A stretch of DNA of 64,000 bases from an uncultured bacterium. Lineage in GTDB: Bacteria > Bacillota_I > Bacilli_A > RF39 > UBA660. Position 1 is the first letter of the stretch. Every line of letters starts with the position of its first letter. This document shows positions 8,852-17,047 of the stretch, in pieces. The translations under genes were made by a program, and so were the position numbers. A model generated the notes under the pieces. That model made no database searches. It was not told the DNA's origin and worked only from the letters and a program-made list of their open reading frames with translations. The stretch lies in contig CASEYV010000003.1 in the NCBI GenBank assembly GCA_949292245.1, positions 46,210 through 110,209 on the forward strand. The letters run 5' to 3'.

Positions 8852-9445
8852 TTATTTTAATTTATTACCAAGTACATATTCTAAATAGTGATCACTACAT
8901 AGCGGAATGTATTCAACTTCTGCATTTTCACCATCTATTACTACTTCTTTACCACTTGATATATATTTTCCATTTACTCTTCTTGCATTAAACATTGCTG
9001 GTTTACCACATATACAATTTACTGTAAGTTCATGTTTTTCATCACTTCTAGCAAAAAGTTGAGCACTGCCTTCAAATAAATCACCTTTAAAATTGCTTTT
9101 AAGAGCATAGCATATTACTGAAATATTAAATTTGTGAGCTATATACCATAGTTCATTTATTTGATTTTTAGTTAAAAATTGGGCTTCATCTACTAATATA
9201 AATTGAGCATATCTGTATTTATTAAAATATTTTTTAGAAAGTAAATTAGCACTTTTAGGTATTAAATAATCCGCTTTAATACTAGAACCTGTTCTATTTA
9301 TTACACTTAATCCACCTTTAGTGTCTATCTTTGGTTTCATAACTACTAAGTTAATTAAATATTTAGAATAATTATAATGGTCTTGTATAAGTTTTGTGGT
9401 TTTACCAGTTTCCATTGTGCCATAATATAAAGTTAAGTTTGCCAT
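8852..9445 (-). CDS. tdk: Thymidine kinase (type II)
   Basis: Phosphorylates thymidine to dTMP in pyrimidine salvage. The P-loop is GTMETGKT (residues 9-16). The Walker B/catalytic region is ILVDEAQFL, and the lasso region CYALKSNFKGDLFEGS matches the family CYGL.TDF pattern. The C-terminal zinc site is slightly unusual: the first pair reads CIC (C-x-C) rather than C-x2-C, followed by CSDH. 197 aa, normal length. It starts 2 nt after the NrtR-like gene, so it is cotranscribed with the NAD operon or at least its 3' part. Confidence 0.93.
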   Translation of the reverse strand: MANLTLYYGTMETGKTTKLIQDHYNYSKYLINLVVMKPKIDTKGGLSVINRTGSSIKADYLIPKSANLLSKKYFNKYRYAQFILVDEAQFLTKNQINELWYIAHKFNISVICYALKSNFKGDLFEGSAQLFARSDEKHELTVNCICGKPAMFNARRVNGKYISSGKEVVIDGENAEVEYIPLCSDHYLEYVLGNKLK

Positions 9446-9447
9446 AA

Positions 9448-10257
9448 TTAATTTCCTTTGTATTTAAAATAATACGAAGGTCGATGCCCTCCCCCTGTTT
9501 TTATTTTATCTGTTTTTATTACTTTGTCTTCAATTATCCTTCTAAACGCCGGATCTAAAAGTTTTTTATTTAATATTATTTCATATACTTGTTGTAATTC
9601 TTTTAATGTAAAATATTTAGGCATCATATTAAATACTATGTCTGTGTATAATACTTTATTTTTTAATCTTTCTATACCTGATAAAATTACTACCGGATTA
9701 TCAAAGGCTAAATATTTGTTATCAACTATTTCAAATGAATATCTATCTGTAGATAATTCTTTTAATGTCTTTTTAATTGTAAAATCTATGTAGTCTTGAC
9801 CATTGTTTAAATAAAATTTTACTAAATTGTCTTTTTCTTCATATGTTACATCAAACCATGATGCTTCTTCACTTATTTGCGTATTAATTGTATTTTTATC
9901 TATTAAAGAAATATAGGCACTGCTTATTACACGCATTCGGGGATCTCTATCTACTTTGCTAAATGTATATAATTGTTCTATAAATATCTTGTCTAAATTA
10001 GTTTCTTTTTTTAATACTCTAGTTGCCGCTTCATCTAAAGTTTCATCCATCTTAATAAATCCCCCTGGCAAACACCATTTGTCTTTGTAAGGATGGTTTT
10101 TCCTTTTAACTAATAAAATATTAATCTTCTTTTGGTTTAGCTTACGATAGTTAGTTGTTAATTCATCAGCAACACTAACAACTAATATATCTACTGTTAC
10201 ACTTGGTTTTTCATACTTATCAGGATTATAACTTGCTAAAAATTCTTTTTCTGTCAT
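9448..10257 (-). CDS. nrtR: NrtR-like Nudix-domain transcriptional regulator
   Basis: A 269-aa protein of two parts. Residues ~20-165 are a Nudix fold (LPGGFIKMDETLDEAATRVL). The Nudix box is degenerate: the REUxEE core reads RVLKKE, losing the first catalytic glutamate. Residues ~195-265 form a winged helix (FTLKELQQVYEIILNKKL, then GGGHRPSYYFKY). This architecture is that of NrtR, a repressor of NAD biosynthesis that senses ADP-ribose or NAD derivatives. The neighbours support this strongly: nadK, nadD and nadE lie in the same unit. Likely targets are the palindromes at 14408-14430 and nearby. An active ADP-ribose hydrolase is the alternative, but the damaged box argues against it. Confidence 0.82.
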   Translation of the reverse strand: MTEKEFLASYNPDKYEKPSVTVDILVVSVADELTTNYRKLNQKKINILLVKRKNHPYKDKWCLPGGFIKMDETLDEAATRVLKKETNLDKIFIEQLYTFSKVDRDPRMRVISSAYISLIDKNTINTQISEEASWFDVTYEEKDNLVKFYLNNGQDYIDFTIKKTLKELSTDRYSFEIVDNKYLAFDNPVVILSGIERLKNKVLYTDIVFNMMPKYFTLKELQQVYEIILNKKLLDPAFRRIIEDKVIKTDKIKTGGGHRPSYYFKYKGN

Positions 10258-10288
10258 AATAAATACCTCAAATTTATTATATCATAAA

Positions 10289-11059
10289 TCATTTATAATT
10301 TAAAAACTTATTATTAATTCTTTTAATAAAGTCATAATTACTTTGTCTTAATATTTTGATGTATTCATTACTAATAAATGTCTTTACTTTTATTACATCT
10401 TTAATGTATTTGTTCTTGCCATCTATAGTTATTACTATATCTTTTTCTGTTGGTTCTATTATTATAAATTTTTCACTAGGAATAATTAATGAATTTGATA
10501 AAGAAATGTATTTAGTGTTGTTAATTGTTCCAAGAGGAGTTAGTTGTAATGAACGAATGGTGTCAAACATAATTGCTCCATTTAAACTTTTGTTATAACC
10601 TGTTGATCCAAATGGTGTGGCAATTATTAGTCCATCTCCAGCATAGTTTTCTAAATATGAATTGTTGATACTAATACGACATTTAAACACTTTAAAATCT
10701 TTATATCTTATTACTATTTCATTTAAAGAATATATGTTTATTATTTGTTTTTTGGTATATACTATTGTTTTTTGTAAATATATCTTTTGAGTTTTTAATT
10801 TATTTTCTTTTAATTCTTTAATAAAATTATTGATATCTTTTATTGATATATCTTGATAATAACCTAATGTACCAGTATTTATTCCTATATAATTATAATT
10901 GGTATTATATTTGTTTTTTCTAACACAAGATAAAAATGTTCCATCTCCCCCGATTGCTATTTTTAAATTTTTTAATTTTATGTTTTCTTTTAGTAGTTTT
11001 TGTTCTAATAAATTTTTAACTTTGATAGATTTAATATTATTATTTGCATATATATTCAT
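10289..11059 (-). CDS. nadK: NAD kinase
   Basis: Phosphorylates NAD to NADP. The diagnostic GGDGTFL (residues 37-43), GINTGTLGYY and GDGLIIATPFGSTGY motifs are present. The protein is 256 aa, a short form lacking N-terminal extensions. It starts 4 nt after the methyltransferase-fusion gene and precedes the NrtR-like regulator, completing a cluster that covers the last two steps of NAD synthesis plus NADP formation. Confidence 0.95.
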   Translation of the reverse strand: MNIYANNNIKSIKVKNLLEQKLLKENIKLKNLKIAIGGDGTFLSCVRKNKYNTNYNYIGINTGTLGYYQDISIKDINNFIKELKENKLKTQKIYLQKTIVYTKKQIINIYSLNEIVIRYKDFKVFKCRISINNSYLENYAGDGLIIATPFGSTGYNKSLNGAIMFDTIRSLQLTPLGTINNTKYISLSNSLIIPSEKFIIIEPTEKDIVITIDGKNKYIKDVIKVKTFISNEYIKILRQSNYDFIKRINNKFLNYK

Positions 11060-11063
11060 TTTA

Positions 11064-13082
11064 TCAACTCTTTTCTATTACTATTAATAATGTTGAATTT
11101 GGTAAATTACATATATTTAGATTTTCATCATATATGGCTATTTTAGATAATAAATTTACATTATAACCTTTTTGTAAATATTCTTTTTTTACTATTATTT
11201 TACTATTTGGTAATATTTCTTTAATAAATTTTGTATATTCTTTTAATGTAAAATAAGCAAATTGTTCTTGAACTTCCATAGGATATGCTTCTTCACCCCA
11301 CGTGTATGTGTATAAAAATTCTAAAGCATCATTTACTAATAATTTTACTTTATTTTCACTTAGTTTTGTGTATTTAATATTACGTCCTTGAAAGTCATGG
11401 CAAAATCTATTTAATATTTCTATGTCTTTGGGATTATAAAACTCAATAATTCGATATGCATCTTTATTTTCTTCCATAACTCCATCTCGTATAATTATTC
11501 TGCCACCTTTTCTTAAAGCTTTATAAGCTTCAGTTAATACTACTTTTATTGTTTCAGTGTTAAACTTTTTACCATTAAAAGTAATATAGGAATATAATTC
11601 ATGAATAATTGCTGAAAATATTATTGTGTCTTGACTATTATTTTTAATATATTTATTTAAATTTAAAGCATCTCCTTTAAAAATATTCCATAGATGGTTT
11701 TCTTTTAATTTTAATGTTTTTAACTTTTCTATTACATTTTGGGAAATATCCATTCCTGTTATATTTAAATTGGGATTGTGTTTTTCTAATAAATTTAGAA
11801 TAATACCCCCACCAGAACCTATGTCTAATATATTTTGACCCACTAAATAGTTTAATATTTTTTCTTTATCACTTTTAGAGTGATTCATTTGTTCAAGATA
11901 TGTTGTTTCTTCAAAAAAACGATCAAATTTGTCTTTACGAAAACCAAATAAATCATATAACATGTATATTGCTTTTTGATAATTACTATCATTAATAGAT
12001 GCTACTTCACAAAATTCAATTAATTTTTTTATTTGAATAGAATATTTAAAATTAAATATTAAATTGTTATTTTCTATTTTAATATTGATTTTGATGTGTG
12101 GTGATACTTTTATCTTATTATGTAATATGTCTTGATAACTTATGGTATTTAAATAATACTCTATTACTCTTTTTTTGTATAAATTTAATTCTCTTTTTTG
12201 ATGGTAGTTAAAGTATAAATCTTTCATTAGTTTTTCAAAAGTAACATTATCTATTTTTTCTGTTAGGTGTTTTTGAATTATTAAAAGAATCTTTATTTGT
12301 TCTTTTAAAGAAAAACTTTCAATGGCTGATTCAAAATACCAAATGTCTACTTTGGAAAATAAATCTTCTAAGCATGTTTTTACTTTATTATTTAATCTTG
12401 TTAAATAATTTAGCTCTTCTTTACTTAATGTTTTGTTTAATTTTTCTAATCTTGTAATATAGTTTTCTTGATTGTTAAATTGATTGTTTATTATTAAATC
12501 AATAGTTTCTATTACTTTAGGTTCAATATCTTTATATAAATTTTTTGATACTCCACTAATTATACATTTATTTAAAACTATTAATACTTTCCTTAATTTG
12601 TTTTTGATAATTAATTTGTTTTTAATTAATAAATATAATTCATAATTTTTATTTAAGGTTGTTTCTCCTTTTAAAAATTGACCAACCAAACCATGAGTTT
12701 TAATTAAAGTACTTATAATTATATTATTATTGGTTTCTAAGTATATTTGACTTGATCCTATATTATGAGCATATAAATCATAACCTTTTTTTCTCCATAA
12801 AGAACGTTCACTTTTTCTTCCACATTTTGCTACTTCACTCCATTTTAATGTTTCTTCGACAAGATATAAAATGTCTTTTGCTAACTTTTCTTCTTTGTTT
12901 ATTTCATCTAATACTTGTAATGTTTTTAAACAATAGTTTAATACACTATGATTAGTTATTTCTTTTAAGGAAGAAACATTTAAGTAATTATAATTTTTTT
13001 CTAAAGTATTATATAAATATGTAAGCCATAATTCACTACTATTTTTATTAGCATTATTGATTGATCTTATAGCTTTTAACAT
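11064..13082 (-). CDS. Large protein with C-terminal class I SAM methyltransferase domain
   Basis: A 672-aa cytosolic protein I cannot name. Residues ~1-390 are helical with no recognised motif (a WSEVAKCGRKSERSLWRKKGY stretch near residue 82 and THGLVGQFLKGET near 129 stand out). From about residue 410 there is a class I methyltransferase: motif I NILDIGSGGGIILNLLEKHN, motif II acidic loop GMDISQ, then GDALN and TIIFSAIIHELYSY. The gene overlaps nadD by 29 nt and is 4 nt from nadK, so it is translationally coupled within the NAD operon. In many Bacillota this slot after nadD is held by the HD hydrolase yqeK; no HD motif is visible here. Substrate unknown. Confidence 0.8.
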   Translation of the reverse strand: MLKAIRSINNANKNSSELWLTYLYNTLEKNYNYLNVSSLKEITNHSVLNYCLKTLQVLDEINKEEKLAKDILYLVEETLKWSEVAKCGRKSERSLWRKKGYDLYAHNIGSSQIYLETNNNIIISTLIKTHGLVGQFLKGETTLNKNYELYLLIKNKLIIKNKLRKVLIVLNKCIISGVSKNLYKDIEPKVIETIDLIINNQFNNQENYITRLEKLNKTLSKEELNYLTRLNNKVKTCLEDLFSKVDIWYFESAIESFSLKEQIKILLIIQKHLTEKIDNVTFEKLMKDLYFNYHQKRELNLYKKRVIEYYLNTISYQDILHNKIKVSPHIKINIKIENNNLIFNFKYSIQIKKLIEFCEVASINDSNYQKAIYMLYDLFGFRKDKFDRFFEETTYLEQMNHSKSDKEKILNYLVGQNILDIGSGGGIILNLLEKHNPNLNITGMDISQNVIEKLKTLKLKENHLWNIFKGDALNLNKYIKNNSQDTIIFSAIIHELYSYITFNGKKFNTETIKVVLTEAYKALRKGGRIIIRDGVMEENKDAYRIIEFYNPKDIEILNRFCHDFQGRNIKYTKLSENKVKLLVNDALEFLYTYTWGEEAYPMEVQEQFAYFTLKEYTKFIKEILPNSKIIVKKEYLQKGYNVNLLSKIAIYDENLNICNLPNSTLLIVIEKS

Positions 13083-13650
13083 TTTTTACCCCATATAAAT
13101 TATTTTCTAATATATATTTATATACTTTTTTATCTAAATATTTACTAGCTTTTTTTAATTTGTTTTCTTTTAATAATTTTCTTATTTTACTAGATGAAAT
13201 AGCACTTTTAAATTTAATTATCTTATAATCATTAACTTTATTTAAAGTATTTAAGTGCTTTTTAATATTAATCTTTTTCCTTTGCATAATTATTAAATTA
13301 TATTTTAATAATTCTTCATATTTATACCATTTGGCAAAATCTATTATGTTATCTGCTCCAATTATGATGGATAATTTAGCTGTAGGATATAACTTTTTTA
13401 TCTCTTCTAAAACTTCATATGTCTTACTTAAATGATATAATTTAGTATTTATTGTTATTTTATCAGTTGCTATTAATTTTAACATAGCAATTCTTTTCTT
13501 AATAGATACTTCACTTTCTTTATCCCAATATTTTTCTGTTGGAATAATTATGATTTTATCAACATAACCTTTTTTTATTAGTTTTTGACATATCTTTAAA
13601 TGGGCTTTGTGTACTGGATTAAAGGTACCATTATATATTCCTATTTGCAT
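13054..13650 (-). CDS. nadD: Nicotinate-nucleotide adenylyltransferase
   Basis: Converts nicotinate mononucleotide and ATP to deamido-NAD. It is a nucleotidyltransferase with GTFNPVHKAH at residues 8-17 (the T/HxGH-like nucleotide site) and the distal SSSKIR motif (ISSSKIRKLL). The substrate-binding IIGADNIIDFAKWYKYEELL segment is clear. 198 aa, typical. It overlaps nadE by 10 nt and the downstream methyltransferase-fusion gene by 29 nt, so all three are coupled. Confidence 0.95.
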   Translation of the reverse strand: MQIGIYNGTFNPVHKAHLKICQKLIKKGYVDKIIIIPTEKYWDKESEVSIKKRIAMLKLIATDKITINTKLYHLSKTYEVLEEIKKLYPTAKLSIIIGADNIIDFAKWYKYEELLKYNLIIMQRKKINIKKHLNTLNKVNDYKIIKFKSAISSSKIRKLLKENKLKKASKYLDKKVYKYILENNLYGVKNVKSYKINQ

Positions 13651-14387
13651 TTCTTTATATAAGTTGCTATTTTAAATTTATGGGCATTATTTTTATGGTA
13701 CTTTTCTATTAATTCAGCACTCTTTTTATTTATAGGTATTTGGTTGATATAATCATCAATTTCTCTATATGTAACTTTTAATTTTTCTTCATCTGTTTGA
13801 CCACTTAAACCATCACTTGGTGCTTTATATAATACTTTTTTAGGTACTTTTAATACTTCACCTAGTTTAATTACTTCACTAACTGTAAAATCAGCTATTA
13901 CTTCTATGTCTCTAACTGAATCACCACCCTTAGTAAAATAACCTACATATGATTCTGATTTGTTTGCTGTTCCTGCAACAATATAGGTTTTATTGTATAA
14001 TTTTGAATACATTGCTGCACTATAATACATTGCAGCCATCCTTAAACGCGGTTTTAAATTAATATCACTATCTACTAAATATTTTTCATCTACTAAAAAG
14101 TTTTTTTTAAATTCATCATACGTTTTTGTTAAATCAATGTTTTCAAGTCTAAAACCATAAAAATCACTAATTAGTTTGGCATCTTCTTTGTCTTCTTCTT
14201 TTGAATGAATCGGTAGGGTTAAACCAATAACATTTTCTTTTCCTAAGGCACTAACAAATAAAGCCGCAGCAACTGCACTATCCTTTCCTCCACTTATTCC
14301 TAATACTGCTCCCTTTAAATTGTTCTTTTCATAATATTCTTGAATAAACTTTACAATGTTTTCGACTTCTCTTTTGGCATTAAACAT
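13641..14387 (-). CDS. nadE: NH3-dependent NAD+ synthetase
   Basis: Amidates deamido-NAD to NAD. At 248 aa it is the ammonia-using form without a glutaminase domain. The PP-loop GISGGKDSA (residues 30-38) binds ATP. AGTANKSESYVGYFTKGGDS and KAPSDGLSGQTDEEKL are characteristic substrate-binding segments. It is the first gene of the NAD operon and has an AAGGAGGAG site. It is preceded by a consensus promoter and a set of palindromes proposed as NrtR operators. Confidence 0.97.
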   Translation of the reverse strand: MFNAKREVENIVKFIQEYYEKNNLKGAVLGISGGKDSAVAAALFVSALGKENVIGLTLPIHSKEEDKEDAKLISDFYGFRLENIDLTKTYDEFKKNFLVDEKYLVDSDINLKPRLRMAAMYYSAAMYSKLYNKTYIVAGTANKSESYVGYFTKGGDSVRDIEVIADFTVSEVIKLGEVLKVPKKVLYKAPSDGLSGQTDEEKLKVTYREIDDYINQIPINKKSAELIEKYHKNNAHKFKIATYIKKCK

Positions 14388-14407
14388 TTTTTTCTCCTCC
14401 TTCTTAT

Positions 14408-14430
14408 GTTATTAACTATTTGTTAATAAC
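14408..14430 (-). promoter_or_regulatory. Palindromic operator candidate, NAD operon
   Basis: A perfect 9+5+9 inverted repeat: arms GTTATTAAC (14408-14416) and GTTAATAAC (14422-14430) around a 5-nt spacer. A further arm copy lies at 14456-14464, touching the -10 box, and a degenerate arm (TTTAATAA) lies at about 14434-14441. The position between promoter and nadE fits a repressor site. NrtR as the binder is inferred from the operon content. Confidence 0.6.
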
Positions 14431-14464
14431 AATGTTTAATAAAAAACAATTAGTTGTTATTAAC

Positions 14465-14493
14465 ATTATATTAAAAACAAAATTATTTGTCAA
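14465..14493 (-). promoter_or_regulatory. Consensus promoter of the NAD operon
   Basis: Minus strand: -35 TTGACA (14488-14493), exactly 17 nt, -10 TATAAT (14465-14470). The match is perfect and overlaps the 3' end of recO. The GTTAATAAC half-site directly follows the -10 box. Confidence 0.85.
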
Positions 14494-15211
14494 TACTTTT
14501 TAAAAAGTTTTTGCTATTTAGATATAAACCTGTATATTTTTCATAATATATATCTAAAAAATTATTAATTGTTTTTTTAATGGATTCTTCTACTTTAATG
14601 TCTTTTATACTCTCTATATTAATGTAGTAATACATTCTTATCATCTTTATTACTTTGGGATTCACCGGTATTTCGTTAGTTAAACATTTTTGACATACAA
14701 AACCTCCAGCATCTGCACTAATCGTGGCTATGCCTTGTAAGCTTTTGCAAAATACACATTCATTTAAATCAAATAGTACTCCTAGTTTTTCTAAGTATTT
14801 TATTTCTAATATGTTAGTTAGTACTAAAGGATCTAAACCATCTTCTATTTTTAGAATCGTTGTTATAAAATTGTCATATATTTCTTTTGATTCACTTTGC
14901 TTGTATACTTGGTATGTTAATTCCGTTATGTAACTTACATAACTAATTAAAAAAATATCACTGCGGATATTTTTTAGGGGATTTATTATATCAGCACTTA
15001 CTAATGTAGATAGTTTGTCTTTTTTGTAATAAATGTTAAATTTGGCATAACTAAGTCGCATTGTTGCTACCCTATTTTTGCTCTTAAGTGATGCCGCACC
15101 TTTAGCAAGTATTCCTATTATGCCATATTCTTTTGTTAAAACATTTATTATTTTACTGCTTTCTTTGTATGGCATCTCCGTTAAAATAAAACCATCTACT
15201 TCTTCTAACAC
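14483..15211 (-). CDS. recO: DNA repair protein RecO
   Basis: RecO anneals ssDNA and loads RecA with RecR. The OB-fold N terminus (VDGFILTEMPYKESSKIINV) and the MRLSYAKFNIYYKK segment match the family. A four-cysteine zinc site (CVFC near residue 152, CQKC near 174) is present. 242 aa, normal. The start is a GTG (15209-15211); no ATG fits, and an AAGGGA site lies upstream. The stop of the tiny yqzL-like gene is 1 nt before it. The era-yqzL-recO order matches Bacillus. Confidence 0.94.
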   Translation of the reverse strand: MLEEVDGFILTEMPYKESSKIINVLTKEYGIIGILAKGAASLKSKNRVATMRLSYAKFNIYYKKDKLSTLVSADIINPLKNIRSDIFLISYVSYITELTYQVYKQSESKEIYDNFITTILKIEDGLDPLVLTNILEIKYLEKLGVLFDLNECVFCKSLQGIATISADAGGFVCQKCLTNEIPVNPKVIKMIRMYYYINIESIKDIKVEESIKKTINNFLDIYYEKYTGLYLNSKNFLKSIDK

Positions 15212-15212
15212 A

Positions 15213-15299
15213 TTATCCCTTCTTAATTTTTGTATATTCTAAATAATCTTCTACTTTTCCACTTTTAGCAAATTTTTTCCATGCTTCCTTTTTATTCAT
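15213..15299 (-). CDS. yqzL: YqzL-like mini-protein
   Basis: A 28-aa ORF between era and recO. Its residues (WKKFAKSGKVEDYLEYTKIK) match the W.xF..TG.I..YL pattern of YqzL, a small protein of unknown function found at exactly this position in Bacillus and relatives. The start ATG has an AGGTGAT site, and the stop overlaps the recO ribosome-binding region. The assignment rests on position and pattern; the protein is shorter than the Bacillus version (about 47 aa). Confidence 0.7.
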   Translation of the reverse strand: MNKKEAWKKFAKSGKVEDYLEYTKIKKG

Positions 15300-15339
15300 T
15301 TTTATCACCTAATTATATATTGGGTGATTTTTTTAAAAT

Positions 15340-16230
15340 TTATTCATTGTCGATGAATCCTAGTTCAATTAGATATTTTTCCTTTTCTTTCCAGTTCTTT
15401 ATTACTTTTACAAATATCTCTAAATATACTTTTTGATTAAGTAATTCTTCAATGTCCCTTCTTGCAAGTGTTCCTACTTGCTTTAACATACTGCCATTCT
15501 TACCTATTACTATCTTTTTTAATGACTCACGATCTACTATTATATCAACATTTATGTTGGTAATGCCTTTTTTTTCTTCATAAAGTGTTGTGTAGCAAGT
15601 AATGCTATGTGGTACCTCATCTTCTGTTAACATTAGTAGTTTTTCTCTTACAATTTCACTTACCATAAATTTTAAACTACTGCTCGTGTAATAATCATCA
15701 GGGAAATATTGAACATCATCATGTAAATACTTTTTAGTTACTTCAATTAGTCTTTTTATGTTATCAAATTTTAAGGCTGATGTTGGAACTATTTCTACAA
15801 ATGGATATATATTTTTGTATTTGTCAATTGTCTCTAAAAGATAGGCATCTGATACTTCGTCTATTTTGTTAAGTACTAGTATTACTGGTACTTCTGTTTC
15901 TTTAAGAGCATTTAATATAAATAAATCTCCTTTACCTATGCCAGACGCTACATCTACTACAAATAATATGACATCAACATCTTTGGTCATAGAATATGCT
16001 TCTTTGTTTAACACTTTACCTAATTTATTCTGCGGTTTGTGTATTCCCGGAGTATCTACAAATACCATTTGATAACCATCTTCATTGTATATCCCTTGGA
16101 TTAAATTTCTTGTTGTTCCAGAAATATTGCTCGTGATAGCTACTTTACGATTGATTATAGCATTTAATAAAGTGCTCTTACCAACATTAGGACGCCCTAT
16201 TATGCTTACAAAACCACTTCTCATATTCAC
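15340..16230 (-). CDS. era: GTPase Era
   Basis: A ribosome-assembly GTPase that binds the 3' end of 16S rRNA. G1 is GRPNVGKST (residues 12-20), then a TT-containing switch I, G3 DTPGIH, G4 NKID and G5 SALK. The C-terminal KH domain (IVIGKNGSMLKQVGTLAR) is complete. 296 aa, normal. It begins 1 nt from the dgkA stop. Gene order ybeY-dgkA-era is conserved. Confidence 0.97.
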   Translation of the reverse strand: MNMRSGFVSIIGRPNVGKSTLLNAIINRKVAITSNISGTTRNLIQGIYNEDGYQMVFVDTPGIHKPQNKLGKVLNKEAYSMTKDVDVILFVVDVASGIGKGDLFILNALKETEVPVILVLNKIDEVSDAYLLETIDKYKNIYPFVEIVPTSALKFDNIKRLIEVTKKYLHDDVQYFPDDYYTSSSLKFMVSEIVREKLLMLTEDEVPHSITCYTTLYEEKKGITNINVDIIVDRESLKKIVIGKNGSMLKQVGTLARRDIEELLNQKVYLEIFVKVIKNWKEKEKYLIELGFIDNE

Positions 16231-16626
16231 CTAAAATAATGCTATGATGTATGGTATGAATATGAATGCACAAATTATCCCCGCCATAATGCCACTTACA
16301 AATGCCGCTGCAGAACCACAATCTTTGGCAATTTTTGCTAAAGGATGTATTTCACTAGTTACTAAATCTACCACCGCTTCAATAGCTGTGTTTAAAAGTT
16401 CTATCGCAAGTACTACTACAAATGCTACTACTATTATTGCCCATTGAATAAATGTTATGTTAAATATAAAACCCATTATAATAGCAAATAAAGATCCCAC
16501 TCCATGTAACCATAAACTTTGTTCATTGCCATATGCATAAATTAAACCTTCAATCGAATACTTAACACTGTTCAAAAATCTTTTAAAACTCATTTGTTTG
16601 TGTTCTTTTTGTCTCTTCAAAATCAT
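16231..16626 (-). CDS. dgkA: Undecaprenol/diacylglycerol kinase
   Basis: A small membrane kinase (131 aa) with three hydrophobic helices and the DgkA signature AIELLNTAIEAVVDL (residues ~76-90), followed by AKDCGSAAAFVSG. In Gram-positives this family mainly phosphorylates undecaprenol for wall synthesis. The start overlaps ybeY by 44 nt. It has an AGGAG site 10 nt upstream, whereas the alternative ATG at 16593 lacks one. Confidence 0.94.
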   Translation of the reverse strand: MILKRQKEHKQMSFKRFLNSVKYSIEGLIYAYGNEQSLWLHGVGSLFAIIMGFIFNITFIQWAIIVVAFVVVLAIELLNTAIEAVVDLVTSEIHPLAKIAKDCGSAAAFVSGIMAGIICAFIFIPYIIALF

Positions 16627-17047
16627 CTAATACCAACTCCTGCTTACTAAACATAATCTTTTCTTCTTCTATTCCTTTTGTGTGATCATATCCTAGTAAA
16701 TGTAATAAACCATGGACTACTAAAAATGCTAATTCTCTTTTTTCACTGTGATGATACTCTTTGGCTTGTTTAATCATCTGCGGAATAGATATGTATATCT
16801 CTCCAAGTTGTCTAATATTATAACAAATTTTGTTGTTATCTTCAAATGCAAAAGATAATACATCTGTTGTTCTATCAATCCCACGATATTTTTTGTTTAA
16901 TTCATGCATTAAATCATCATCTATAAATACTATACTTAAATTTGCTGATTTAACTTTTTCAAGTTTCAATGTCCTGTTTATTATTTTGTCTAAATAACTG
17001 TAATCTTTTTCATATCCATATTCATCTACTATTTTAAAATCATTCAT
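16583..17047 (-). CDS. ybeY: Endoribonuclease YbeY
   Basis: A zinc-dependent endoribonuclease involved in 16S rRNA 3'-end maturation and ribosome quality control. The zinc motif HGLLHLLGYDH lies near residue 112, and the DVLSFAFED segment typical of the family lies upstream. 154 aa, normal. It overlaps the vanZ-family gene by one base at its start and dgkA at its end. phoH, usually the upstream neighbour, is not present. Confidence 0.95.
   Translation of the reverse strand: MNDFKIVDEYGYEKDYSYLDKIINRTLKLEKVKSANLSIVFIDDDLMHELNKKYRGIDRTTDVLSFAFEDNNKICYNIRQLGEIYISIPQMIKQAKEYHHSEKRELAFLVVHGLLHLLGYDHTKGIEEEKIMFSKQELVLDDFEETKRTQTNEF

Noticed and set aside
15305..15338. Plus-strand terminator (ATCACC...GGTGAT then T run) between era and yqzL
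   Set aside because: There is no plus-strand gene to terminate; on the minus strand the same GGTGAT is the yqzL ribosome binding site, so the symmetry is probably chance.
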